Shown: in pieces, positions 1 through 7,471 of the stretch
Numbering within the stretch: position 1 is the first letter of the stretch
How the letters are laid out: every line of letters begins with the position of its first letter
From: Clostridiales bacterium
GTDB lineage: Bacteria > Bacillota > Clostridia > Christensenellales > CAG-138
Direction: 5' to 3'
Assembly: GCA_031270585.1 (NCBI GenBank)
Contig: JAISXK010000091.1
Coordinates: forward strand, 1-18,946
DNA: 18,946 nt
The notes under the pieces: generated by a model
Databases searched by the model: none
What the model was told of the DNA's origin: nothing
Seen by the model: only the letters and a program-made list of their open reading frames with translations
Made by a program: the position numbers and the translations under genes

Positions 1-252
1 GGCATAGACGCGCCAAGGGAAATCCGCGTTTACCGCAAGGAACTGCTTGACGAAACCGCCAGCATCAACAAAAGCGCCACGCGCGTGCCGCCCGTCAGCT
101 TCCAAAATGCCCAACCCGCAGCGGATGCGAAAACCGCGCCAAGCGTAGAAAAAGGCAGCGCGGAAAATACCGCGCCGGATGCCGCAGAAAATACCGCGCC
201 GCATGCCGGAGAAAATACCGCGCCGGAGGCCGCGCCAAAGCTTACGACATAA
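1..252 (+). CDS. C-terminal end of an unidentified protein with Pro/Ala-rich tandem repeats (5' end outside window)
   Basis: Frame 1 is open from the first base to a TAA at 250-252, giving 83 residues of a protein that starts outside the window. The first half (around VYRKELLDETASINKSATRV) looks like ordinary helical protein. The second half is a low-complexity Ala/Pro/Glu tail with three 8-residue repeats (ENTAPDAA, ENTAPHAG, ENTAPEAA). I do not recognise the family. Such tails are common as flexible linkers or disordered C-termini. The codon bias matches the neighbouring genes, and the gene is followed by the bidirectional terminator at 362-391. Its position beside flagellin could suggest a motility role, but nothing in the visible part proves it. 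Confidence 0.65.
   Translation, partial: GIDAPREIRVYRKELLDETASINKSATRVPPVSFQNAQPAADAKTAPSVEKGSAENTAPDAAENTAPHAGENTAPEAAPKLTT
163..234 (+). repeat. Three tandem 24-bp in-frame repeats
   Basis: Three consecutive copies of a 24-base unit (163-186, 187-210, 211-234), each beginning gaaaataccgcgccg, encode ENTAPxxx. Copies differ only in the last third of the unit. Because the unit is a multiple of three, copy-number change by slippage would alter tail length without breaking the frame. Confidence 0.85.
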
Positions 253-284
253 ATTTACACCCTCTTTTTATCTAAAGGCTATGA

Positions 285-310
285 CGGTAAGCGCGTAAAA
301 ACGCTTACCG
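285..310. other. 9-bp perfect inverted repeat between the partial gene and the terminator
   Basis: CGGTAAGCG (285-293) and CGCTTACCG (302-310) are perfect inverted arms around an 8-base loop. No T-run follows on either strand, so it is not a canonical terminator. It could be an mRNA 3' stabilising hairpin or a protein site. The rest of the 253-431 gap shows no gene. Confidence 0.5.
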
Positions 311-361
311 CCAAAGTGCCCGCTTTTTGAAAGGCAGCGGGGCAGCCACCGTTTAACACTT

Positions 362-391
362 AAAAAAGGCCGCTTTCGCGGCCTTTTTTTT
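362..391. terminator. Bidirectional intrinsic terminator between the partial gene and flagellin
   Basis: GGCCGC (368-373), loop TTTC, GCGGCC (378-383) form a 6-bp GC stem flanked by A6 on the left and T8 on the right. It can therefore act as a rho-independent terminator for both the rightward partial gene and the leftward flagellin gene, whose stop codon is about 40 bases away. Confidence 0.9.
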
Positions 392-431
392 ATCACGTAT
401 CTGCCTGTGTACGCGATACTTGCCATATGGC

Positions 432-1952
432 TTATTGCAGCAGCTGCAATACGCTTTGCGGCGTGGAGTTGGCCTGCGCCAGCATGGCGGTGGACGCCTG
501 CACCAGAATGTTGTTCTTGGTGTAGTTGGTCATCTCTTTGGCCATGTCGAGATCGCGGATGCGGCTCTCGGCGGCGGTGAGGTTTTCGGCCGAGGTATCG
601 AGATTGCTTATCTTGTGGTTGAGCCTGTTCTGCAAGGCGCCCAGCGCCGCGCGCTGTGTGGAAACGCGGTTGAGCGCGTCGTTCACCTCGGTAATGGCCT
701 TGCTGGCGGTGGCGCGCGTGGCGATGTTGGTGGCCTTTACGCCCAGCGTTTCGCTATCCATACGGTCGATATTGATGGTGAGTTCGTCATACTGGTTCGA
801 ACCCGTCTGGATTGTGAGCGCGGAGCCGGCTTTGGCGTCCACGTGAACCGTGTTCGATTCGAGCTTGTGGCCGGTTATGCTGCCAGCAAGCGCGTCAAGC
901 CCGCCGAGCTTTTCAAAGCTCAAAACGACGCCGCTCGCGAACTTGGCGTAGCTATCGCCCGCGTAAACGTCCACCGACTCATCAACACCTCCGGTGGAGG
1001 CCGTGAGCGTAATGTAGGCGTCCTTACCCGGCGTGATGATCTCGTCCTCGCCATTGGCAAACGCTTCTGACGCGCCCAGCATGCGGGCGGCCTGGCCGGT
1101 GGCCTCGCTGGCGCTCGCGACGGCAGCATCCTTTGTAAAAGTCAGCACGCCAAGACCATCAAATTTAAATTCGACATTCCCAGCAATGCCCGACATATCC
1201 GCCACCGCAGTGTGGGTCGCGCCGCCAACCTTTACGGTAAGGCGGATATCGGTGCCGGAGGCATTGACAAGCTCCGCCGCAGTGACTTCCAATTTAACGC
1301 CGTTGAGGCCGGCGCCGACGGCGTCATACGCCTGGAACGTCAGAACGCCGCTGTAGCTGCCGCTAGCAAACAAAAGTTTGTCGGGCGCTACGGCCTCGGT
1401 GGACGAACCGTCGACGGCTGCCGTGAGAGTGCCCGCGATGCTGTAGGTACCCACGGTGGCCGCAGCGACGGAGGCCGTTACGCCCGTCGTTAAGGATGTG
1501 CTGGCGCCAAGGGTTTTAATGGTTTGCGCGTACGAGCCGTCGATTACGCCCATGTCGTTAAATCTGGCGGTGCGGGCCGTGTCGTCCAGCTCTTGAATCA
1601 GTTGCTTAAACTCGGCGTTTAACGCCGCGCGGTCGATGCTCGTCTCATTGGTGTCGGAACTGGACTGCACGGCCAGCTCACGCATACGTTGCAGTATGTT
1701 GTGGCTTTCCTGCAGAGCGCCTTCCGCCGTTTGCACCAGAGAGATGGCGTCGCTGGAGTTTTTGGAAGCCATCGTGAGGCCGCGAATCTGCGCGCGCATT
1801 TTTTCGGAAATGGCGAGACCGGCAGCGTCGTCGCCGGCGCGGTTTACGCGGTAGCCGCTCGAAAGCTTCTCTGTGGATTTAGCTACAGAGCTTACGTTGA
1901 TGGTGTACTGGCGATGCGAGTTCATCGCCGTGACGTTGTTGTTGATACGCAT
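432..1952 (-). CDS. fliC/hag: Flagellin (flagellar filament subunit)
   Basis: This is a 506-residue flagellin, the exported subunit of the filament. The N-terminus (MRINNNVTAMNSHRQY...) with GYRVNRAGDDAAGLAISE and the C-terminus (ESRIRDLDMAKEMTNY... to SVLQLLQ) are the conserved D0/D1 helices. Residues about 150-400 are the variable surface domain, rich in Thr/Ala/Ser/Gly. The segment QRMRELAVQ matches the conserved D1 site recognised by TLR5 in many flagellins. The start at 1952 is chosen over an upstream in-frame ATG at 2000 because GGAGGA lies 9 bases before it and the conserved MRINNN begins there. It is a single-gene unit on the strand opposite to the main operon, with its own sigma-28 promoter and terminator. 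It is longer than the approximately 300-residue Bacillus Hag because of the large central domain. Confidence 0.97.
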   Translation of the reverse strand: MRINNNVTAMNSHRQYTINVSSVAKSTEKLSSGYRVNRAGDDAAGLAISEKMRAQIRGLTMASKNSSDAISLVQTAEGALQESHNILQRMRELAVQSSSDTNETSIDRAALNAEFKQLIQELDDTARTARFNDMGVIDGSYAQTIKTLGASTSLTTGVTASVAAATVGTYSIAGTLTAAVDGSSTEAVAPDKLLFASGSYSGVLTFQAYDAVGAGLNGVKLEVTAAELVNASGTDIRLTVKVGGATHTAVADMSGIAGNVEFKFDGLGVLTFTKDAAVASASEATGQAARMLGASEAFANGEDEIITPGKDAYITLTASTGGVDESVDVYAGDSYAKFASGVVLSFEKLGGLDALAGSITGHKLESNTVHVDAKAGSALTIQTGSNQYDELTINIDRMDSETLGVKATNIATRATASKAITEVNDALNRVSTQRAALGALQNRLNHKISNLDTSAENLTAAESRIRDLDMAKEMTNYTKNNILVQASTAMLAQANSTPQSVLQLLQ

Positions 1953-1960
1953 GAAATTAA

Positions 1961-1997
1961 GTCCTCCATGATTTTTATTTTCCGGCGTCCCTGCCGG
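1961..1997 (-). promoter_or_regulatory. CsrA-type site in the flagellin leader (hairpin plus Shine-Dalgarno)
   Basis: On the minus-strand RNA, CCGGC and GCCGG (1982-1997) pair into a 5-bp hairpin whose 6-base loop is AGGGAC, so a GGA is presented in a loop. About 14 bases further on comes AUGGAGGAC (1961-1969), the Shine-Dalgarno sequence itself. A loop GGA plus a second GGA overlapping the ribosome site is the arrangement by which CsrA represses hag translation in Bacillus subtilis. The csrA and fliW genes are not in this window, so the regulator is inferred. Confidence 0.5.
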
Positions 1998-2056
1998 CAA
2001 ATTTTTTGAGGTGGCAGCGCGTTTCTTCCGGCGCTATGGAATAGCGTGCCGCCATC

Positions 2057-2096
2057 TTACTAAAGTAATCGGTTGTTTGCCATAAAACTTTAGTAA
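2057..2096. repeat. 10-bp perfect inverted repeat enclosing the flagellin promoter
   Basis: TTACTAAAGT (2057-2066) and ACTTTAGTAA (2087-2096) are perfect inverted arms separated by 20 bases. One arm overlaps the -35 of the flagellin promoter; the other covers the first base of the -10 and the start-site region. The geometry suits an operator for a dimeric DNA-binding protein. Only part of it would be transcribed, so an RNA hairpin role is unlikely. Confidence 0.6.
2066..2092 (-). promoter_or_regulatory. Sigma-28 (SigD/FliA) promoter of flagellin
   Basis: Reading the minus strand, TAAAGTTT (2085-2092), 11 bases, then ACCGATTA (2066-2073) closely match the flagellar sigma consensus TAAAGTTT-N11-GCCGATAA: the -35 is perfect and the -10 is six of eight. 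Transcription would start near 2059, giving a leader of about 107 bases before the flagellin start at 1952. Confidence 0.88.
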
Positions 2097-2174
2097 AAAA
2101 AATTAAAACGCGGCGGGTTTCGCGCATTTCACGTTTTACCCGCAAGAATCCGGGGGGATTCGCCAAAAAAGGTA

Positions 2175-2203
2175 TTGAATTGCTCTATATAGCGGTATAC
2201 AAT
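2175..2203 (+). promoter_or_regulatory. Sigma-A-type promoter of the flagellar operon
   Basis: TTGAAT (2175-2180), a 17-base spacer and TACAAT (2198-2203) match TTGACA-N17-TATAAT at four of six and five of six positions. The start would be near 2210, about 48 bases before fliF. It is the best promoter for the 13-kb operon. Confidence 0.7.
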
Positions 2204-2215
2204 GGTAAATATACA

Positions 2216-2243
2216 TAAATATTGTGGTATAACGGGCCGACTA
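2216..2243 (+). promoter_or_regulatory. Possible weak sigma-28 promoter before fliF
   Basis: TAAA (2216-2219), 16 bases, GCCGACTA (2236-2243) resembles the SigD form, with one extra spacer base and an imperfect -10. It would leave only about 8 bases of leader before the GTG start, so it is a weak candidate. Confidence 0.25.
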
Positions 2244-2257
2244 TAACGGGGCGATAG

Positions 2258-3865
2258 GTGTTCACTTTGGCGGAAACGATACGGGACAGTTTTAAAAGGC
2301 TAATCGCATATTTTAAAGAGATGGAAAAGGCGCGCCGCAACCGCTTTATTATATTGGTTGCTTCCGGGGTGGCCGTTATCATACTTGTCGCCATATTTCT
2401 TTCGCAAAAATCCTACGCGGTGCTCTACACGGATATGCGGGCGGAGGACGCGGGCGAGGTGCTGGACAAGCTAACGGGATTGGGGTATGAGGCGAAAACC
2501 GAGGGCGTCAGCACGATACTGGTAGAATCAAGCAAGGTGGATGAAGCGCGCATCAAGCTCGCAGCGGAAGGGTACCCCCAAAGCGGCTACAACGATTTTA
2601 CCATCATGGAACGCGGCGGCGGCCTTGGCCAAACCGAGTTTGAAAAAAACGCCTATTACCAGTTTCAGGTTTCCGAATTTATCCGCCAGGCCATCAACCT
2701 TTCCGAAAAGATTGACGACAGCATGGTGATTATCAATTTCGCGTCCGAAAGCAACTATGTGCTGGCGGCGGACCGCACGCCGGCATCCGCCACGGTGGTG
2801 CTCACGTTAATAGAGGACGCGAAGCTTACGGATACCGAGGCGTATTCCATCTACGCGCTCGTCAGTAAATCCGTGCCGGGATTGACGGAGGAGGAGATTC
2901 GCATTGTGGATAGCAAAATGAATCTCTACGAGGTGAAAAAACCGGAAGACGCCACCACGCTTGAAAGCATGACGGAGCAATTGCAATTGCAGCAAATGGT
3001 GAAGGAGCGCATACAAAAGCAGGTGGAAAATTTACTGGCGCCGGTGTTTGGGCCAAATGGATTTATTACCGAGGTAAACGTGGTGCTGGACTTTAACGCA
3101 GAAAGCGAGCAAAACGTGGTGTTTACCCCCCCGGTGGAGGGTAGCGACAGCGGGCTTGCCGTATCCTATCAGGAGCTTTATGAGCAGGTGCGCAACAGCG
3201 AAGAGGGCGGGGTCGTGGGGTTTGACCCCAACGGGGCCGCCGATATAGACCAATACCAGGAGGTGCTTACGGATTCCGGCGCGCTGTATACCAGCATCAG
3301 CCGCGAAGCCAATCTCGAAATCAACGAAACCCGCCGGCAGATAGAAAAGGCCAAGGGCCGCGTAGCGGATCTATCGGTGGGTATTATGCTCAACAACGCC
3401 GATGACGAGCTGGAGGATTATACCGAACAGCTCAAGGCCGTTGTGGCCAACGCCATTGGCGTAACGCAATCGCGCGTCAGCGTGGAGATGCTGCCGTTCG
3501 CGCCCGTAGAGGAAATGGATCTTACCGAGGCGTACGCGAGGCGCGACGAACTCATCAGGCAGGCCAATCTATCGATGTATATACGCTGGGGCATTATCGC
3601 GCTTACGGTGATCGTCATCATGGTGATCGCTCTCATGATTACGCGCACGCTACGCCGCCCCAAGCATGAAGAAGCGAAAGGGCAGGAGGGCGAGGGTATT
3701 GACGTTGTGGCCGGCGGCGAAACGCTGATGACGCCGGACGAAGCCATGGCCATACTGGAACGGGAGGATACCAATCTCGCCTCACTGGAAAATTACATAG
3801 AAAACAGCCCCGAATCCGTAGCGCAGCTTTTGCGCAACTGGTTATCGGACGATACGGGCAGGTAG
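2258..3865 (+). CDS. fliF: FliF, flagellar MS-ring protein
   Basis: FliF forms the membrane ring on which the rotor and export gate are built. The 535-residue product has a transmembrane helix at about 30-48, the ring-building periplasmic-side domains (residues about 50-300, including FGPNGFITEVNVVLDF), a second transmembrane helix at about 442-461 and a cytoplasmic tail. The tail ends in the FliG-binding segment ENYIENSPESVAQLLRNWLS. The GTG at 2258 has a modest GGGG sequence 7 bases upstream; a TTG at 2267 preceded by AGGTG is a possible alternative. It is the first gene of the operon. In Bacillus, flgB, flgC and fliE precede fliF; they are absent here. Confidence 0.96.
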   Translation: MFTLAETIRDSFKRLIAYFKEMEKARRNRFIILVASGVAVIILVAIFLSQKSYAVLYTDMRAEDAGEVLDKLTGLGYEAKTEGVSTILVESSKVDEARIKLAAEGYPQSGYNDFTIMERGGGLGQTEFEKNAYYQFQVSEFIRQAINLSEKIDDSMVIINFASESNYVLAADRTPASATVVLTLIEDAKLTDTEAYSIYALVSKSVPGLTEEEIRIVDSKMNLYEVKKPEDATTLESMTEQLQLQQMVKERIQKQVENLLAPVFGPNGFITEVNVVLDFNAESEQNVVFTPPVEGSDSGLAVSYQELYEQVRNSEEGGVVGFDPNGAADIDQYQEVLTDSGALYTSISREANLEINETRRQIEKAKGRVADLSVGIMLNNADDELEDYTEQLKAVVANAIGVTQSRVSVEMLPFAPVEEMDLTEAYARRDELIRQANLSMYIRWGIIALTVIVIMVIALMITRTLRRPKHEEAKGQEGEGIDVVAGGETLMTPDEAMAILEREDTNLASLENYIENSPESVAQLLRNWLSDDTGR

Positions 3866-3869
3866 GTGT

Positions 3870-4892
3870 ATGGAATTGTCTGCACGGGACGCGCTCACGC
3901 CAAGAGAAAAGGCCGCAGTGTTGATGATAACACTCGGCAAAAACTACGCGGCCAAGCTCTATCAATACTTGACGGACGAAGAGATAGAGCAACTGACGCT
4001 TAGCATCACAAGCGTGCGCAGGGTAGAGCCCGAAGTAAAGGAAGAGGTCATAGCGGAATTTTACGAAATCTGCATGGCGCAAAAGTTTATTTCGGAGGGC
4101 GGCATCGATTACGCCAAGGAAATATTGGATAAAGCCTTTGGTTCAGAGCGCGCGAGCGATCTCATCGCGCGGCTGAGCTCGGCCTTGCGCGTGCGCCCGT
4201 TTGATTTTGTGCGCCGGGCGGAAAGTTCGCAGGTATTCAATTTTTTGCAAAACGAGCACCCGCAGACCATCGCGCTCATTTTATCCTACCTGGAACCCGA
4301 TCAGGCGGCTGTGGTGCTCGCGTCCTTATCTCTGGAAAAGCAAACAAGCGTTATCGCCCGTATCGCCAATATGGGCGCGACATCGGCCGAGTATGTAAAA
4401 GAGGCCGAACGCGTGCTGGAACAAAAATTTTCCAGCATGAGCATGGGCAACCAAACGCTTGTGGGCGGCGTGGATAGTTTGGTGGAGATACTCAACTGCG
4501 TGGATCGCGGCACAGAACGGCACCTGCTGGAAAGCTTGGAGCAGACCGACGCGGAGCTGGCCGAAGAAATCAAGAACCGCATGTTTGTGTTTGAGGATAT
4601 GATTAAGCTCGGCAACCAGGCCATACAGCGCGTTTTGCGCGAAATCGACAACCGCGATCTGGCCGTCGCGCTAAAGGGCGCGGGAGCGGAGGGCGAAGTC
4701 GCGAAAATCATATTCAGCAACGTTTCAAAGCGCCTGCAGGAGATGATAAAAGAAGATATAGAGTTTATGGGTCCCATACGCGTGCGCGATGTGGAAGAGG
4801 CGCAGCAGAAGATCGTAAACGTGATAAGAAGACTGGATGAAGCGGGTGAGATCATCATCTCACGCAAATCGGAGGATGAGTTGATTGTTTAA
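3870..4892 (+). CDS. fliG: FliG, rotor switch protein
   Basis: FliG links the FliF ring to FliM and contacts MotA to generate torque. The protein has 340 residues, the usual length. Visible landmarks are the N-terminal FliF-binding domain (LTPREKAAVLMITLG), the middle-domain EHPQTIALILSYL motif at 129-141 that binds FliM, the linker GGVDSLVEILN at 199-209 and the C-terminal charged torque helix EEIKNRMFVFEDM at 232-244. It starts 4 bases after the fliF stop, so translation is probably coupled. Its 3' end carries the Shine-Dalgarno of fliH. Confidence 0.97.
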   Translation: MELSARDALTPREKAAVLMITLGKNYAAKLYQYLTDEEIEQLTLSITSVRRVEPEVKEEVIAEFYEICMAQKFISEGGIDYAKEILDKAFGSERASDLIARLSSALRVRPFDFVRRAESSQVFNFLQNEHPQTIALILSYLEPDQAAVVLASLSLEKQTSVIARIANMGATSAEYVKEAERVLEQKFSSMSMGNQTLVGGVDSLVEILNCVDRGTERHLLESLEQTDAELAEEIKNRMFVFEDMIKLGNQAIQRVLREIDNRDLAVALKGAGAEGEVAKIIFSNVSKRLQEMIKEDIEFMGPIRVRDVEEAQQKIVNVIRRLDEAGEIIISRKSEDELIV

Positions 4893-5718
4893 AATCGACA
4901 GGCTTTCCGCAGGGGATCCTGACGGCGACCACTCCGGCGTCATTATCAAGCGATGGGTGAAGGTGGCGCAGCAGGACGCCGCGCGCGTGCCGCCTATAGC
5001 CGATCCGCCGCAGGCCGAAGCGGAAACGGCGGCGGCGGCACCCGAAGAGATCGCGGTAAATGAAGAGAGTTTTGAAAGCTCCAACTCAGGCGTCAGCCCT
5101 GATTTGGAGCAGCTTGCTATACGGCACGCCGCGGCTCTTATTGACGAAGCGCAGGACGCGGCCGACGAACTGATAGAGCAGGCCAACAAGGAGGCGGACG
5201 CAATCAGAGACGCCGCCTACCAGGACGGCTACGCAAAGGGCATGGAGGAGGCCGGCGCGCACGAGGCTAAGCGCGCCGCCGAAGCGCGCGAATGGTATGG
5301 GCGGGCGCTCGCGGCGATAAAGGAGCGCGAGAACGAACGCGACCTTGCGATCGGGGATCATGTTTTGCAGCTTTCGGTGGAAATAGCAGAAAAAATAGTT
5401 AATATAGAACTGGAAAAATCCGATAAGGTGTTTATGGGCCTGATAAAAGAAGCGATAGCCAGGCTCAACAGCAAAGAGAAGTTTGCCATTCACGTTAACG
5501 CGCGCGAATACGGCAGACTGTTTTCTGAAGGAAGCGGATGGTTGGCGGAGGCTATGCAGACGGCCCCGTTTACCGTTGTGGAGGATGAATTGGTGCCTCC
5601 CGGCGGCCTTACGCTATATGGGCAGGGCGGCGAGGTGCAAGCCGGGATAGACTGTCAGCTTGCCGAAGTGAAAAGGGCGCTCGACGCCGGAGTAAGCCAA
5701 CATGGCGCTGAACTTTGA
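4885..5718 (+). CDS. fliH: FliH, regulator of the flagellar export ATPase
   Basis: FliH binds FliI and FliJ, restrains the ATPase and docks it to the export machinery. The 277-residue product has a variable acidic N-terminus, a long Ala/Glu-rich coiled coil (about 70-150, with AAALIDEAQDAADELIEQAN) and the conserved FliH/HrpE-type C-terminal domain (VEIAEKIVNIEL to LVPPGGLTLYGQGGEVQAGI). The start is a TTG at 4885, 8 bases after GGAGGA (4871-4876) and overlapping the end of fliG by 8 bases. The end overlaps fliI by 17 bases. Both overlaps suggest translational coupling. Confidence 0.93.
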   Translation: MFKIDRLSAGDPDGDHSGVIIKRWVKVAQQDAARVPPIADPPQAEAETAAAAPEEIAVNEESFESSNSGVSPDLEQLAIRHAAALIDEAQDAADELIEQANKEADAIRDAAYQDGYAKGMEEAGAHEAKRAAEAREWYGRALAAIKERENERDLAIGDHVLQLSVEIAEKIVNIELEKSDKVFMGLIKEAIARLNSKEKFAIHVNAREYGRLFSEGSGWLAEAMQTAPFTVVEDELVPPGGLTLYGQGGEVQAGIDCQLAEVKRALDAGVSQHGAEL

Positions 5719-7012
5719 TATCAATAAATATTCCGCTATTATAAAAAATCTGGATACCGTCGTCTGCACCGGCAAGGTTTCCCAGGTGATTGGCCTTGCG
5801 GTTGAATGCGTGGGCCTTAACGCGCGTATGGGCGACGTTTGCAGCGTGCAAACAGGCAAGGACGCGTATGTCACAGCCGAGGTCGTGGGCTTTAGAGATA
5901 ATAAGGTGCTGTTGATGCCGCTGGGCGAGCTTTCGGGCGTGGGGCCGGAATATAAGGTGCGGGCGACGAACGAGCGCCTTAAAGTGCCTGTGGGCGCGCG
6001 CATGCTGGGCCGCGTGATAGACGCCTTTGGCAATCCTATGGACGGTTTGGGCCCGTTTGAGTTTGAAGCTATGCGCCCCATCGACAACCAACCGCCAAGC
6101 CCGTTGCTGCGCCGCCGCATCAAAGAGGTGCTGCCGCTTGGCGTTAAGGCCATAGACAGCATGCTGACCATCGGCAAAGGCCAACGGATAGGCATATTCG
6201 CGGGTTCGGGCGTGGGCAAAAGCACGCTGTTGGGCATGATGGCGCGAAACGCCCGCTCCGACGTGAACGTAATCATACTGGTGGGCGAGCGCGGCAGGGA
6301 AGTGCGGGACTTTCTGGAAAAGGATTTGCAGGAAGAGGGCCTGAAAAAGTCGGTCATCGTCTGCGCTACGTCCGACAGGCCCGCGCTGGAGCGTTTAAAG
6401 TCGGCGAGCGCCGGCACATCCGTGGCGGAATACTTCCGCGATCAGGGATGCGACGTGCTTTTGATGATGGATAGCCTGACGCGTTTTGCCATGGCCCAGC
6501 GGGAGATCGGAATGGCTATCGGCGAGCCGCCGGTGTCGCGCGGATATACCCCTTCGGTATACGCGGCGATGCCAAAGCTGCTGGAACGCTCGGGCAGTTC
6601 CGACAAGGGCGCCATCACGGCGCTCTATACGGTGCTCGTAGAGGGCGACGATATGAACGAGCCCATATCCGATACGGTGCGCGGCATATTGGACGGGCAT
6701 ATTGTGCTTTCGCGCAAGCTTGCCAACAACAACCATTACCCCGCCATAGACGTGCTGCATAGCGTCAGCAGGCTCATGCCCGATATTGTAACGAAAGAGC
6801 ATTACGGGCAGGCCGGCAAGGTGAGAAATCTGATGTCGGTATACCGCGATATGCAGGATCTTATCGCTATCGGCGCGTATAAAAAGGGTTCCGACCCGGA
6901 GGTAGACAGGGCGATCGCCCAAATGGGGCCCATCAACGAATTGCTGATGCAGCAGGTTGGCGAAAATTACTCTTTTGAGGAGATTGTCGATATGCTCATG
7001 CAAATAGGGTAA
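5702..7012 (+). CDS. fliI: FliI, flagellum-specific export ATPase
   Basis: FliI is the soluble ATPase of the flagellar type III export apparatus, related to F1-beta. The protein is 436 residues, the standard size. It has the Walker A motif GSGVGKST at 168-175, the GERGREVRDFLE segment at about 195-206 and Walker B DVLLMMDSLTRFA at 251-263. ExPPVSRGYTPS follows, as is typical of the family. The ATG at 5702 is preceded by GGAG with 9 bases of spacing inside the end of fliH. Confidence 0.98.
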   Translation: MALNFDINKYSAIIKNLDTVVCTGKVSQVIGLAVECVGLNARMGDVCSVQTGKDAYVTAEVVGFRDNKVLLMPLGELSGVGPEYKVRATNERLKVPVGARMLGRVIDAFGNPMDGLGPFEFEAMRPIDNQPPSPLLRRRIKEVLPLGVKAIDSMLTIGKGQRIGIFAGSGVGKSTLLGMMARNARSDVNVIILVGERGREVRDFLEKDLQEEGLKKSVIVCATSDRPALERLKSASAGTSVAEYFRDQGCDVLLMMDSLTRFAMAQREIGMAIGEPPVSRGYTPSVYAAMPKLLERSGSSDKGAITALYTVLVEGDDMNEPISDTVRGILDGHIVLSRKLANNNHYPAIDVLHSVSRLMPDIVTKEHYGQAGKVRNLMSVYRDMQDLIAIGAYKKGSDPEVDRAIAQMGPINELLMQQVGENYSFEEIVDMLMQIG

Positions 7013-7016
7013 TTGT

Positions 7017-7457
7017 ATGAAAAGATTTACTTTTTCCCTGCAAGCGGTATATAACCTGGCGCTTTCCACCGAAAAGCAGCGAAAAACGCGGCTGGCGAGG
7101 GTAGAGGCGGAGCTTATAGATCTGCGGGCGGGGCTAAACCGGTTAAAAGAGCGGTATCTTGACGCCAAAGAGGAATGCGCGGCGGAAATGCAAAAAGGGC
7201 TTTCATCCGACAGGCTGCAACAATACAGCATATACTTCGACAGTCTTTTTAACGCGATGGTGATACAAAAAGAAAAGATCGTGATAAAAGAGCGGGAGAG
7301 AGAAAAGTGCGTGCGGGCCCTGATTGAAACCAGAAGAGAGATAAAAACCTTTGAAAAACTGCGCGAGACCCAATATGAAGAATACCTAGCGGAAGAGCGC
7401 AAAGAGGCAGAAAAGGATATAGGCGACGTTGTATCCTACAGGGTCGCGGCAAAATAA
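7017..7457 (+). CDS. fliJ: FliJ, export chaperone-escort and ATPase stalk
   Basis: This 146-residue protein is almost entirely charged heptad-like helix, as expected for FliJ, which sits in the central pore of the FliI ring. The start (MKRFTFSLQAVYNLALSTEKQ) and the ending KTFEKLRETQYEEYLAEERKEAEKDIGDVVSYR match the FliJ pattern. It lies 4 bases after fliI and is followed by a ylxF-like gene, the Bacillus order. The assignment rests on pattern and position because FliJ sequences are poorly conserved. Confidence 0.9.
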   Translation: MKRFTFSLQAVYNLALSTEKQRKTRLARVEAELIDLRAGLNRLKERYLDAKEECAAEMQKGLSSDRLQQYSIYFDSLFNAMVIQKEKIVIKEREREKCVRALIETRREIKTFEKLRETQYEEYLAEERKEAEKDIGDVVSYRVAAK

Positions 7458-7471
7458 ACCGAGGTGCATGA

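Larger units (their letters stand above)
1953..2257. other. Divergent intergenic region between flagellin and fliF
   Basis: This 305-base stretch has no credible gene. It holds the flagellin leader (1953 to about 2059), which can form an imperfect stem between the segments near 2010-2020 and 2047-2055 as well as the CsrA-like hairpin. It also holds the flagellin sigma-28 promoter with its inverted repeat and, on the plus strand, the AT-rich fliF promoter region from about 2170. Short open frames here lack codon bias and ribosome sites. Confidence 0.7.

Noticed and set aside
420..1070. 216-codon open frame on the plus strand opposite flagellin
   Set aside because: It is the antisense shadow of the well-supported flagellin gene, with no ribosome site and an unlikely composition. 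The other long antisense frames across the flagellar genes and metA were rejected for the same reason.
2057..2096. Invertible promoter switch (phase variation) at the flagellin promoter
   Set aside because: The arms are only 10 bp and the spacer 20 bp, far shorter than known flagellar invertible elements, and no recombinase gene is in the window. An operator is more likely.
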